Positions 24,428 through 36,217 of a DNA stretch of 64,000 bases are shown piece by piece; the first letter of the stretch is position 1, and each line of letters begins with the position of its first letter. Source of the DNA: Voacanga thouarsii. Taxonomy: Eukaryota > Streptophyta > Magnoliopsida > Gentianales > Apocynaceae. Location: the NCBI GenBank assembly GCA_026120185.1, contig JANUWF010001272.1, positions 1,364,001-1,428,000 on the forward strand. Reading direction: 5' to 3'. The notes beneath the pieces are model-generated. The model saw nothing but the letters and a program-made list of their open reading frames with translations, was not told the DNA's origin and searched no databases. Position numbers and translations under genes: made by a program.

Positions 24428-25910
24428 ATGGTTGGATCAACTTCCACTTGGATCGTTGATGCAGGGGTCACTGATCACATCTATAACTTCTTGCAGAGGT
24501 TTAGAAAGATTAGAAGACTCCAAAGGGGCGAACATGGACTATGTGTGGGAAATGGAGCACAAGTTTGGGCCCTTGCAGTAAGAAAGCTAGATCTTATTTT
24601 TTATTGTAAAAGAATAGTTGTTTTGAAAGATATTTTATATGTACCTGGATTTCGACAGAATTTGATTTCGGTTGCGAAACTAATAAATTAAGGATATTCT
24701 GTATCTTTCTATTCTAGTATTTCTATTAGTAGAGATTGAGAAATTTTATATACTGGACACATGTATGGGAATCTATTTTTCTTAAACCCTATTAACAATC
24801 AATTAAATAACGCTCAATCTGAACCTTTAACAAAGAAGAGAAATACCAATGTTAATGACTCTTATCTTTGGCATCTATGGTTGGGTCATATCAACTCAAC
24901 CAGGATTCAGAGATTAATCCATGATGGGCCCTTGGGCTCATTGAGATTGAAAAATTGGCCTCAGTGTTAGTCCTGCCTGATGGGAAAGATGACCAAAAGG
25001 TCATTTACCCCTAAGACGGATAGAGCCAAGAAGGTATTAAGTCTTGTCCACACTGATATGTGCGCTCCCTTATCTACACAAGCTAGAGGAGGTTTTGAGT
25101 TCTTTATCACTTTCACAGATGATTATACAAGGTTTGGTTATGTTTACCTGATGAGACGCAAGTCTAACTCTTTTGACAAGTTCAGAGAGTTTAAGGCTGA
25201 AGTGGAGCATCGGACAAGTAAATTGATCAAGACCTTACAATCGGATCGTGGTGGAGAGTACCTCCTTGGTGAATTCAAGGACTACATGGTATATCATGGA
25301 ATAGTATCCCAGCTCTCTGCCCGAGGATACCCCAGCAGAATGGAGTAGCTGAGAGAAAGAACAGGACATTGATGGAAATAGTCTGAAGTATGATGTCTCA
25401 TGCTACTCTTCCAGTGTCCTTTTGGGGATATGCCCTGGAAACAACGGCATATATTCTGAACTTGGTGCCTTCCAAGTCAATACCTTGGACTCCCTATGAC
25501 ATGTGGACTGGGCATAAGCCAAGTCTGAATCATCTCAGGATATGAGATTGTCCAGCTTATGTACTGGTCAAGGGAGACAAGTTAGAACCAAGATCAGAAT
25601 TATGCTATTTTGTTAGATATCCAAAAGGGACGAAAGGTGGTTAGTTTTATCATCCTAAGAAGTAGAATGTATTGGTTAGTACCAATACTAGATACCTAGA
25701 GGATGATCAATGTACTTCCACGAAAGGTTTAACTAGGTTGGAACTGGAGGAGAAGTTATCTTCTAACCCGATAGTGGAACAAGAAGAGATACAACCTTAA
25801 GAGCCTATACATATGGAGCCTCGTTGTAGTAGGAGAGTGTCCAGGGTTCCGAAGAGATGGACTAGAGAAGCTTCCGAGCTAGTCTCCGACTATTAGGAAC
25901 AAGACCCTAC
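24428..25910 (+). pseudogene. Copia protease and integrase, with stops and a frameshift
   Basis: Begins with the aspartic protease: WIVDAGVTDHIY (24449-24484), where the catalytic Asp-Ser-Gly is now Asp-Ala-Gly. The GAG-pre-integrase domain follows (LWHLWLGHINSTRIQRL, then a Cys-rich pair reading WPQC-stop-SCLMGKM). The integrase core shows VHTDMCAPL, FFITFTDDYTRFGYVYLM and LQSDRGGEY, carrying the first two catalytic Asp. A frameshift near 25335 comes just before QQNGVAERKNRTLME, which carries the catalytic Glu. The C-terminal part holds LNLVPSKSIPWTPYDMWTG with several stops. Clade looks Angela/Tork-like. Confidence 0.85.
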
Positions 25911-26900
25911 TAGATACGAGGAGGCTATTGCTAATGCCGATCAAAATCTATGGCATGAAGCAATGAAAGCCAAGATTGAGTCTGTGTATCTCAATCAGGT
26001 TTGGGATCTTATAGCTTCACTTGAAGGGATAAAACCCATATGGTGTAAGTGGGTATACAAGAGAAAGAGTGGAATAGATGGGAAGGTGGAAACCTTCAAT
26101 GCTAAGCTTGTAGTAAAAGGGTATACTCAGAAAGAGGGTATCGATTATGAAGAAACATTTTCCCCAATAACCATGCTTAAATCCATCTGTATCCTTACCA
26201 TTGCATGTAATTATGACTACAAAATATGGCAAATGGATGTCAAGACAGAATTTTTAAATGGTTATCTTAGGGAAGACATCTATATGTTCAACCGGAAGGT
26301 TTATTGCAAAAGGCCAAGAGCATATGGTTTACAAGCTTAAGAAGTCTATTTATGGACTTAAGTAGGCATCAAGGGCATGGAACATTCGTTTTGATGAGAC
26401 TGTAAAATCTTATGGTTTTATTCAAAACGAGGATGAACCTTGCGTGTACAGGAAACTTGAAGGTATTAATGTGGTTTTTCTTTTCTTGTATGTTGGTGAT
26501 ATTCTACTCATTGGAAATGATACGAGGTCATTATCATCTACAAAGGTTTAGTTGTTTAGTCAATTCAGTATGAAGGACTTGAGAGAAGCCAACTACATTC
26601 TCGAAATTAGACTTCTTAGAAATAGGAAATAGAGAATGTTAGGATTATCCCAAGCTGCATACATTGACAAGATACTGGCCAGGTATAGCATGGACTCATA
26701 CAAGGGAGCTCTAATTCCTTGTAGACATGAGTTGTCATTTTCTTCAAGGGATTATCGTAGGTCTCAAGAAGAAAAGGACAGAATGAGTAGGATTCCCTAT
26801 GCTTCAGCTGTGAGAAGTCTCATGTACGTCATGCTGTGTACTAGGCCAGATATCTGCTTTACTGTAGGCTTAGTTAGCATATATAAATCAAACTCTGGGG
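25911..26900 (+). pseudogene. Copia reverse transcriptase with mutated active site
   Basis: RT motifs in order: EAMKAKIESVYLNQVWDL, KWVYKRKSGIDGK, KLVVKGYTQKEGIDYEET, FSPITMLKSI, QMDVKTEFLNGYL, and IYGLK-stop-ASRAW after a frameshift near 26330. The catalytic box is YVGD (26489-26500) rather than YVDD: the first Asp is Gly (codon 26495-26497), which should abolish polymerisation. It continues with QFSMKDLREANYILEI and YASAVRSLMYVMLCTRPDIC. Several stops are present. Confidence 0.88.
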
Positions 26901-27472
26901 AGGTTCATTGGCAAGCTGTAAAGTATATTCTCAAGTATCTCAAGGGAACAAGAGATTATATGCTGGTTTACATGGCTGATGACTTGGTTGCTACAGGATA
27001 TACAGACTCAGACTTCCAGGTAGATACAGATGAGAGAAAATCCACTAGTTGATATATCTTTGCCTTGTCTAGAGAAGCTATTTCATGAAGGAGTATCAAG
27101 CAATCTTGCATTGCTGACTCAACCATGAAAGTTGAGTATTTGGCAGCTTCGGAGGCATCCAAGGAAACAGTCTGGCTCCAGAAGTTCCTTTTAGAACTTG
27201 AAGTCGTGTCACACATGGACAGGCCAATTGTGATGTAATGCAACAATACTGGAGCAATACCGCAATCAAAAGAACCCAGGAACCACAAAAAAAGGAAGCA
27301 CATCAAGAGAAAGTACCACCTGATTGGGGATTTCATCCAGAGACGGGAAGTCGTGGTGGAACAGATTGCTTCCGAGAATAATCTAACTGATTCATTCACC
27401 AAGCCGTTGGCTGAAAGAGTCTTCAAGAGACACTTAGATGCTATAAGGGTGGGCACCAATGGACTTACTTAG
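26900..27472 (+). pseudogene. Copia RNase H, with stops
   Basis: Visible: AVKYILKYLKGTRDYMLVY, VATGYTDSDFQVDTDERKSTS-stop, then DSTMKVEYLAASEASKETVWL, CNNTGAIPQSKEPRNHKKRKH, IKRKYHLIGDFIQR and NLTDSFTKPLAERVFKRHL. Order and spacing are those of a complete copia RNase H tail. Stops occur near 27051, 27086 and 27235. The frame ends about 20 bases before the PPT. Confidence 0.85.
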
Positions 27473-27481
27473 TCTTAGAGT

Positions 27482-27494
27482 GCAAGTGGGAGAT
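27482..27494 (+). promoter_or_regulatory. Polypurine tract of Angela-like element
   Basis: 'gcaagtgggagat' lies directly upstream of the 3' LTR start TGTTGGGAG; GTGGGAGA is the usual form of a plant copia PPT. Confidence 0.85.
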
Positions 27495-29366
27495 TGTTGG
27501 GAGATATGCCCTCTTAGACTAGGTTTCTGATGTAAATATCGAATGTTTTAAAAAAAAGAATTTATTTTCAGAAATTGTTTATGAATTTACATTTTTATTT
27601 GTACACAATTACGTTTGGAAAAAACCCATTGTGTTTAAGTAAGTAGTCCATGTGAATAGAGGTCTTTCACAATAAGGTATTGATCACGAGTTACTTAACA
27701 CATAAACATTCGTTCTTAACCGATTGATGAGAATGAGAATCTTATCATGTCTAAGTTATTATGTAGTGAATTCCAAATGGGAAATAGCTGACCTTTAGCC
27801 AGTGAGTAGTCCATTTACTTCATGACATAAGCGTATTTCGAATACGTAGAACAGGACCTATAGTAGTGGTTTCTTAAAGTACTATATCATAGAAACCTAG
27901 ACTACTACCACTACAACATGGACTAGTACTCTACGACTTGAGTATGAGTGGTTTCTTAAAGTACTATATCGTAGAAACCTAGACTACTACCACTACAGCA
28001 TGGACTAGTACTCTACGACTTGAGTATGAGTTGGTGGTCTGACGAAGCTGGAAGCATATACTTTGATGTGCTGTAGTTGAAATTCTATAGTAGGGCCAAT
28101 ATACTTGCATGTTAAGTATGTGTGACTAGTTTGTTAAGACAGACTTGTACAAGATAGTTTTTATACTATATCACCCCTTGTGGTTGTTTGAATGATCTAA
28201 ATATCTAGGGCCTTGGGAAACATGACTTAAATGTTTGCTTTAAGGTAGCTCACTTAGAAAGTAGAAACAATTCAGGAAGTCATGGATCATTGGACTAGAG
28301 GCCTAAGGATGGTAGATGTCATTTAGAGAGGTGTTAGTACACTTCTTCCTCTCTAAATGTACAGTGATGTATAGAGGGGTATTTTAGTCATTACACCTAT
28401 AGGTCGGAGACTTTTCAATATTTCCTTATGGTGATATTAGGAAATATTTAAAATGTAAAATACAGCTATTTATATGGCAATAGTATTTTGGTCATTTTAG
28501 TAGCCAAGGCAGTGTGTTTTTTGATCCTCAGTATAGACCTTGAGTCCTAATTAAATACAGCCTAATGAATTGATCTTAAATTAAATAGAATTTATTTAAG
28601 TAGCCTATTTAATTGTTAGGCTAGAATAAAATAAAAGTCCATGGAGAGAGAGAGAGAGAATTAATTAAATTAATTTAGTGGGTTAATTAATTATTCACGG
28701 CTTTGGCCTGGTTTGAATAATTAAAGATTAACCTGGGACTAAACTAATATAAGCTTATTTATTGGACTAGTTTATTTTGGTTGGAAAATTAATTATTAGT
28801 TAGGACAATTATGTGGTTCTAATTAGAATAATTAATTAAACCTAAAAGGTTAAACTAAGAGTCCAATGGCCTATCCCAGTTTAACTTAGGGTTCTATTTA
28901 GGTTAAACAGGAGGATTGGAGATAATGTATTTTTTTTTTTTTACGGCCTCTTCTCTGTGTGAAAAATTTGCCAAACATCTCTCTCTCTCTCTCTCTCCAA
29001 GAAAGTTCCCTAGCCTTGTAAGTTGTTTACCAAACGGAATTAGGCAGGCCATATACTGGAAGACTAAGAGTTTGGCATTCACCTACATACAAAGACGGAG
29101 TAGGAGACTTACAGGAATCGCACCAGAGGTTTCCACCAGCACACCTACCCCAGTTGCGTACATTTCGATCAAGCTAATTCTAAGAGCGAGGAAAAGAGGT
29201 ATTTTTTTTTTCAACCTCAAAATCCATGTAAAGCATGACCGGCACCGGCTAGGGTTGCCAGAGCTGGCGCCGTCTCTGTTCGGTTCCCTTGTTCTTGAGT
29301 TTTTCCAGTTTTGTTTTGCTTTCGGCTCCGCTACATGCTCTGTGTTTTCCATTTTTCATGCCTTCA
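27495..29366 (+). mobile_element. 3' LTR of Angela-like copia element
   Basis: Starts TGTTGGGAGATATGCC, ends TTCATGCCTTCA, 1872 bp. It contains a perfect-length tandem duplication (27867-28030) absent from the 5' LTR. CT (28979-28997) and GA (28645-28660) microsatellites are present. The right flank (gttat) belongs to a LARD LTR; the left flank of the element is Sirevirus LTR. No TSD pairs them. Confidence 0.92.
27867..28030 (+). repeat. 82-bp tandem duplication in 3' LTR
   Basis: Units 27867-27948 and 27949-28030 both run from tggtttcttaaagtac to gacttgagtatgag, with about three differences. The 5' LTR has one copy (16207-16289). Confidence 0.93.
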
Positions 29367-29437
29367 GTTATTACAGCAAAAGTATCTCAAAATAACCTTA
29401 AATAACTAGAAAAATAATGATGATATAGCCCCTATCA
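29367..29437 (-). mobile_element. Truncated 3' LTR of minus-strand LARD-like element
   Basis: About 70 bases match the end of the LTR at 33517-33587 ('caaaagtatctcaaaa...aataatgatgat...tagcccctatca'). On the minus strand the LTR starts TGATAGGGGCTA. A minus-strand PPT-like atgggggtatg adjoins it at 29438-29448. The rest of this LTR is missing beyond the copia 3' LTR. Confidence 0.8.
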
Positions 29438-30963
29438 CATACCCCCATATTTAAACTTTTGCTTGTCCTCAAGTAAATAAGAAAGAAAACACTAACCATT
29501 TAGAACAAGACAAAACAATTTCTCAAATTTTTCCTTTTCAAATTCATCCATAATGAGGGCATAACCTTTTTCCAACCATAAACATAATTTGTCATTCATT
29601 TAACCCTTTCAAAATCTTGTAGACTCATGTGTTAAATCAAACAATCCCAAGGCCATCAAAGTTAAGTTAAACAAATTTATATTTAGTACAAGAAAATTAT
29701 CCTACTTCTCAAGCAAAAACATAGATAACAAAAACCATACAAGTCAAGCCATTTAACCAATTCAAGCATTATAAACTCAAATTTACACAACACAAGTTAA
29801 TAAAATAAGGAAAAGACTCCACTCTTTTTTCTGTTTCTCTCTTTTTTTCAATGACTTAGGGATTTTGATAGCTTCAAGTGAATGGATTTCTCTTCACGTA
29901 CCATATTGGCCCCCTTATAGTCATTATCTTTTTTCAGCAATTTTATTTCTTTCTATTTTCATTCTTTACCTTCTTGACTTCGGGATATCCTCAAGAGAGT
30001 GCACCAAACAATACTTGCTACTTCTCCCCATATTAACCCCCTTTTCAGCAAAAGATTTTCAAAGATTAAAAATAAAATCTTTTTTCTTCAACTCAATTCT
30101 TTTTTTAGCCCATAACAGTGATTTTGTTTTTCCACATTCCTTATTCACAACTGAAAAGTCAAGCAAATTTTAAATCTATAATACAAAAATTAATCAACAA
30201 CTCTTCTCATATTTCATCACATTATCTATATTCAAACTTAAAGAATAAAACAAAACTCAAATACCAAATATAACCAAGGTTAACTTAAATTCTCAAGACT
30301 TAGCAAAATTAAACTTAATACACAAGTTTACTTTTAATAAAAATTCAACCATAATGAATGACAAATCTATACCCAAAGTTAAAAAGAAAATCATAACTTC
30401 ATTCCAGACAAATAAGCTCAATTTGGCTCCAAAAACTCCAAACTTTCAAATTTCAAAATTTTCAAATTTTCAAAATGTTTGGCAAAATGTTTTTTCAAAT
30501 TTTCAATAGCCTCGATGCCAAGAAAATACCAAGATAATTGATAAGAACTTGGACAAAGAATATCACCAAACCATTCCCCCACACTTAAACTGGACAATGC
30601 CCTCATTGGCTAAAGAAATTAACACACAAAAAAGTCTCCAAAAGGACCAAAAAATAATAAGAGAGGTAGAAGGTTAAGCAATACTTTCCAAGTGCAATAA
30701 TGCTCCAATAGATATCAAAATTTGGAATAGAGAGAATGGCTTGTCCAAGAAGACTTTATTCAAACCTACAAAAGAAAATCCATAGAAAAGCACAAGGGAA
30801 ATAAAGACGCACCTAAATAAAAGAAAACAAACTAAAGAAAAATACTAATAAAATTCATAACAAGGCAAATAAAGACACAACTCACTCCCCTAAATTTAAG
30901 ATGGAAAATATTTTTCTTATTTGTGAAGGGAAAAGACACTTAACCGACTAAATAAAACCAAGC

Positions 30964-31590
30964 CTAAGATAAAGAGACAAACTCTTTCCACTCATCATGC
31001 TTTCTTATCAAACCTTTGTAAAAGAAATTAGAGATCATTGAAAAAGGTAAGCATGATGAAAGTAGAAATAAGAGAGGGTTTTTGAAAAATAGAAGATTCA
31101 TGGAAAATAGTAGTTGCAATGATTGTACAAGCATGACCCCCCCCCCCCCCTTCTGTAACACCTTTTTAGACATACAAATCAAATTCCCAACACAATTATG
31201 TAAATTATATCTAAAAAGTGTATAAACATTATAATCACCACTTATCCCTTCAAAAGATTTGACACAATTAAAATTTCCATTTAGACTTATTAATGTACAT
31301 TTTAAAGATGGAATCAAGAAATCCTTACTTTCCAAGTCATGGTCTACAAAAAGTATGTTACCTCCATTTGGATAGGGTGAAACGTGGAATTTGTTAGCAT
31401 ACTCCAAGGGCTTCTTATGATCTATCAGTGAAAGATCCAACTCCTTGAGACATGTTAAGCTTAACACATCATCATTTAGACCATTGTTCTCCAAGAATTG
31501 AGAAGAACATAAAAAATCATGTAGCAAAGAAAAGTTAGATTTATTAGCACATAGAGGAGAATCGAATACCTCCCTTTTCATATTGGGCAA
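30964..31590 (-). CDS. Unrecognised 208-aa ORF in LARD-like element
   Basis: The frame opens at 31590 (MPNMKREVFDSP) and stays open to 30964. I recognise no domain. The first two thirds are mixed charged/polar (for example LKELDLSLIDHKKPLEYANK, NILFVDHDLESKDFL). A GGGG stretch encoded by the C run (31139-31150) follows, then a hydrophobic Leu/Phe-rich end. The C run is probably prone to slippage, so the residues after it may be out of the original frame. It could be a fossil of an extra ORF carried by Tat-like elements, or chance. No close neighbour supports a role. Confidence 0.3.
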   Translation of the reverse strand: MPNMKREVFDSPLCANKSNFSLLHDFLCSSQFLENNGLNDDVLSLTCLKELDLSLIDHKKPLEYANKFHVSPYPNGGNILFVDHDLESKDFLIPSLKCTLISLNGNFNCVKSFEGISGDYNVYTLFRYNLHNCVGNLICMSKKVLQKGGGGVMLVQSLQLLFSMNLLFFKNPLLFLLSSCLPFSMISNFFYKGLIRKHDEWKEFVSLS

Positions 31591-32076
31591 TTGTTCCTCA
31601 TGCCTTCTCTTTTTTCCTTGTGGATTCTCTTGTTCAAGTGTGCAGACCTTTGTGGCATCTTCAACTAACTCAACTAGTTATGTTATTTGATGGCTCATAT
31701 GTTGGGAAGATTCTTCGTACCCTTGAATAGACATGTTTGTGTTGGCAACAAAGGGTTTTATTGAAGTTTCAAGTGATAGCTCACAAAAAGTGTTAATCCG
31801 AGCTTGTAACCTTGCCAATCTGTCATCATTGTAGCTCCTTTGATATTATGTCCATGAATAATTGTCCATGATAATGTTTTGAATCTTGCACTCAAAGAAA
31901 AATGAAAATCAAGTCGGAAATAAAAATAAAAACAAACAAGAATAATAGAACAATAAAGAAAAGAAAAATACACACATTAGAAATATTCAAAAACTACATA
32001 AATACAAAAGTTAGTGATATATACAAATATAACCAAGGCTAAATCAACAACACTCGAGTGTTTTTTATAGTGCCCA

Positions 32077-32094
32077 TCCCTGGCAAAAGCGCCA
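32077..32094 (-). promoter_or_regulatory. tRNA-Asp-like primer-binding site
   Basis: On the minus strand it reads TGGCGCTTTTGCCAGGGA, close to the tRNA-Asp PBS of Tat/Athila/Ogre-type elements (TGGCGCC-TTGCCGGGGA pattern), with a few substitutions. It lies about 10 bases inside the LTR at 32104. Confidence 0.75.
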
Positions 32095-32103
32095 AAAACA
32101 TTA

Positions 32104-33587
32104 TGTGTGTTTTTTAGTATAGAAAATATTACCAACAAATTACATAATCAATCAAGTTTTAATTAAAATTCTAACCACTAAAACTACACATACGGGCAAG
32201 TATACCCATCATATACTATAGGGAATAGCAAGTATCGAATCTACAAGAACTTAGGCTCCCACCTTACTTTACCCAAATCTTTATTGTTTAGCCAATAAAA
32301 TATTAAAATGGAAGTAAATAAGACATTAACCTACTATACTAGAGAAAATCAAGTCACATAAGAAAAGTCACAAGGATAATCAAGAAATGAGAATAAGGAG
32401 AAAAGACATGTAAATATAAAGAAATCATTGAAAACAAAATAATGATCGACTAGCAATTCTCTCAATTTATTATTATCTTGGCATCATGAACGATTAATGT
32501 AGACCCACTTCATTTGTAGTCCATTGAATCACTATCTTCTAGTTAAATTAGTGAATATATTCTGTCTCAACCAATTTACCCAAAAGATGCATTAAAATCA
32601 ATCCTCATATAAATCCCTATATTCTAGGTGATTTAAAGCATGAAATTAGTTAATGAATCTATATTCTAACAATCATTAACCAATCTTTAATTACTTAGTC
32701 CTTACCTTAATCTTTTTTTCAAGTAAGTTAAGAATAACTAATATTGAATCAATTAGTTGGTCATTCTCTCTCAACATTGTTTTGCGAGTTAATCAGAAGA
32801 GAACTAATCAATCCAACAAGATATTATTCTCAAGTAATCAAATACCAAGAATAACAATAAATTGATCAAAGAACTAAAATCAATACAAAATCATGAATCC
32901 AAAAGAATATCTTCTAAAGACAATTAAAACATTAGTATCGAATTGTCAATAAATTATAAAGAAAAGGAAAGGAAGTCACTCATAGACAAGTAAGATCCTT
33001 TCTTCCTCCTTGCAATCTTCTTGATCAACCGCCTCTTCCTCTCCAAGGATTATCCTTGATCCTCCTAAATCTTGGCGTTTCTCTAGGAGTTTTCTAAAGA
33101 TACTATATTGACGAATTGAAAACTATGAAAACCAATTTGTACAATATTATTCTCTTATATTTATAGGAGTTCTAATTGCCAAAAAAATGCCTACAAGAGT
33201 CCTTTTCCGTGGTTGAAAAAGTTCCCAAAAGAATCAAGCTGAAATTACCAAAATCTACCCTGAAAAGGAAAACCCGCTGACATTGATCAAAATGGACCTG
33301 GCACTGGGTCCATTCGCCCACCTGGTGCCGGGTCTAATCTGTTTCCCCTCAAAAATTGCTATTTTTTTCCAGAACAAACCTGGTGCCTTAATTGTACCTA
33401 GCGCTGGGTTCAATTTGGAATATTTCACTTTTTACTTATAATTCACTTAAATATGTACAAATTTATCAAAAACACTTTTTACAAATAAAATGTCAAATAT
33501 AAAGTAACATGCCTAGTTATTTCAACAAAAGTATCTCAAAACAACCTCAAATAACTAGGAAAATAATGATGATTTTAGCCCCTATCA
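32104..33587 (-). mobile_element. 5' LTR of LARD-like element
   Basis: Minus-strand LTR, about 1.48 kb, from TGATAGGGGCTAAAATC (right end) to ...ACACACA (left end). The phrases 'actacacatacgggcaagtatacccatc' and 'tagcaagtatcgaatctac' are hallmarks of this plant LARD group, and the same phrases are recognisable around 39145-39197 and 58444-58890. It holds two pairs of ctggcactgggtcc/ctggtgccgggtc words (33298-33340, 33380-33412). A 5-bp ccttt flank (33588-33592) has no visible partner. Confidence 0.8.
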
Positions 33588-35146
33588 CCTTTCACGAAAA
33601 TTAGATCTTATTTGCACTCAGAAAATTATTTTTAGCTATTTGAGTATTCTGCCCAGAACATATTGAAAGAAAAATTCGTAACTTTTAATGCCTAAGTCAT
33701 AAAGTTCTTTACAAGTAACCTCTACACACTTGAAGCTATGTTTTCTCTGTTTTGACCTTCTTCAAATTCAGACTTTATCACACTAAAATTTTAGTTAAAA
33801 TAGGCTGATAGGCAAAAACACAGCACTCTGCCCTTCAATTTTTATTTTATTTTTTTTTAAAAATCACTGGGTTTTGTCCCACTGTTTTCTTGCATGATTT
33901 CTAGCATAAATAAAATTCTAAACATGTATAGTAAACAATATGAAAATTCCCTACAATAATAAATTACTTTGCTATTTTATTTTGAATTAAAACAAACAAC
34001 TATCATAGATTTACAAAAATTCTAGCAAGTATGTAATTTGGTCTAGGTTTTAAGAGATCAACTTCTTGGTTTTATTACTTCATAAAAAACACATCCGGAT
34101 GGTACTCTAGATGAGGCAACACAACCCTTAGCATACACATATCAAGATCTTTCAACAACACATCAAGAAGTCATCTTTTCTTAGAAAAAATTTCAGCTTT
34201 TTATGAAAACAACAATTTAAAAGAAAATGGTATTTTCTTTTGTATAAATCCTTTAAAAGAGTGTTTCTATTTCAAGATTTAAACAAGTATGGCTCTCAAA
34301 TATAATTATTTAATCATATTTTTCCAAGAAAAATTACTTGAACAATTTATAACGCAAGAACTCTAATTTTTCTAAAATCGTTGGCACTAGGGTTTAAAGG
34401 AGAAGAAAGGCTTTCGTTATTACCTCTTGCTTCAACATCCTTGATCACTCTTAGGGAAGAAATATGTGTTTTCTGGCCTTTGATTTCACCTAAATCTTCA
34501 AGCTTTCAATCTAAGAATAATGCTTAGCAATGTGAAGAATTTTTCGTAAGCAAAACAATTAAATCTTAAATGCAATGGGAGGGAAATTTTGTGTGAGTGG
34601 TGAGAGAGAGGGAGAGGGAGATGGCCGCTATGGTAGAAAATGGTTCAAAAATCTGATTTTGTAGGTTTTATATAGATGAATTATGATAGGAAAGTGAATT
34701 TTCTCTAATTTTTCCTAAGCATTAAAGGATTGGAAAAATATAAAATACCTTTTAAGATAATTTTCCAATTACACAAGAATTGAGTTTTCCCACTTTCCCT
34801 TCTCCTAGGTGGCGGCTACTAGACTTCTAGAGGCCTAGTAATCCCCTCTAAATATTCTTCTAGCTAGTTTAAATAATTAAATTAAGGAAATTTAATTTCT
34901 CTTCAAATAAAATAAAATATGAGGAAAATCTTGCTAGTCTAATATTAAAATACTTCAAAAAATTATACATAACCAAATAAATGGAATAATCATATGATGA
35001 GTGTTTAATAAATATAAATAGTGAATGCTCAAATATAATAAGGAAATAAATAAGTAATTATTTATCAACAAATAAATAGTTGCCTAAATTATTTTAATTA
35101 ACCGCTACTCAATAATTTAATACACAATTTAGGATTAGCTATATTT

Positions 35147-35191
<45 letters not shown>

Positions 35192-35391
35192 TATTTCTTT
35201 TGTTAGAATATTCTATCAATTTTAAATAGTGATATCTCATACATCACCAAAGCACAACAATTCTTCCATAATCATACTCAAATAAAAGGCATTCATGTCA
35301 TTCCAAATATATTTACATGCAGAAATGCTCATACTATATGTTCTATATATTTCCCCCATTTCAAGGGGCTTTTAGGGGGTGGGGTGTCACA
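33588..35391 (-). mobile_element. Partial gypsy LTR, minus strand
   Basis: The right end reads, on the minus strand, TGTGACACCCCACCCCC, a chromovirus-type LTR start like TGTGAAAACCCACC at 17513. The left end lacks the expected TGTAAC border, so the LTR appears cut where the LARD element begins. No coding sequence. A TA microsatellite lies at 35152-35184. Confidence 0.6.
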
Positions 35392-36016
35392 GCTATTTTG
35401 TGAGAAAAAATAACAATCATGGGCCAATTGTAATATGTTATAATTAGTTGGATTAGATTGCAATTATATAAAAATCTTGTGGTCAAAATTATAAGGTGGT
35501 CAAAATTTCATGGGCTAGATTGCAATTTATGAAACTAAAACCTATGATTACAAGAAAAGAAAATTGGGTTCTGTATTCGATTCCTAATAAGTTTAGGAAA
35601 CAAACACAGAGAACATGCGTATATAGATGTGTATTCGGATATCTTCAAAGAGGAATTTTTCCAAATTCACGGAAGCTTTCTTGTTAATTTCTTCTTCACG
35701 AAATACTCTTGTTTTTTCCAAAGTTGCTAGCGCAATTTCATCTGTTTTTTGAGTAGCAAATCTCGTGTGGATTTCTATTAGAGAAATCTCTATACTTGAA
35801 ATTTGGTGTTTTGGTAGAATGAGGAGTCTCTAATCCGTGTCCATAATTGGAAGCCAATAGAGGAAAATTTTGAATTCTCTCCAAGTGTCTTCTTGTGGTT
35901 AACGTCTTTATCCTTCTCTGATTATTAACTTTAAATAACATTCAAGTGATTCGTATTGTAGAATTTCTATTTAATTTCCGTCGCGTAGAATTGTCTTGCA
36001 TAAGGAAATTCTAACA
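35392..36016 (+). mobile_element. 3' part of a copia LTR
   Basis: Ends TTGCATAAGGAAATTCTAACA, a copia-type LTR end. 'gtgtggatttctattagagaaatc' (35766-35790) matches the tail of the solo LTR near 7577-7600. The left part is cut by the gypsy LTR. No PBS follows, so this was a solo LTR or a 3' LTR. Confidence 0.6.
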
Positions 36017-36136
36017 GCAGCATGATGCAGTGCTTGGAAAGAAACTAACATCTATTGTGAATGCAAATAGCCTAGTTTCCGTCCTATTTTTTCTTATTTT
36101 CTGAAGGAGTAGTCATGGAAGGCTGCAAAGAGGACC

Positions 36137-36217
36137 TGGAAATATGAAGAAATTTTGAAGCAAGAAGAACTCTTATGCTTTCAAAAATCCAGACTTAACC
36201 GGATTCAAATCGGTAAG
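36137..36217 (+). pseudogene. Possible LINE endonuclease-RT linker fragment
   Basis: A 27-codon stretch reads WKYEEILKQEELLCFQKSRL then NRIQIGK. In plant LINE-1 ORF2 proteins the region between endonuclease and RT carries a similar E-x-LKQEE-LWFQKSR motif. No RT motif follows, so this is at most a scrap. Confidence 0.4.

Larger units (their letters stand above)
29438..32094 (-). mobile_element. Internal region of LARD-like non-autonomous element
   Basis: About 2.65 kb between PPT and PBS without gag, protease, RT or integrase motifs on either strand, so it cannot move by itself. Only one longer frame exists (30964-31590, minus). A 12-base C run lies at 31139-31150. Large internal non-coding regions with a tRNA-Asp-type PBS are known in plant LARD elements related to the Tat/Athila branch of gypsy; that placement is inference. 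Confidence 0.65.

Noticed and set aside
28916..29395. 159-aa plus ORF and 89-aa minus ORF in the copia 3' LTR
   Set aside because: Non-coding LTR sequence; the same stretch in the 5' LTR is broken by a solo LTR and has no conserved frame.
31139..31150. Sequencing gap or vector at the C run
   Set aside because: Flanking sequence is continuous with the element; a homopolymer is a simpler explanation, though its length may be misread.
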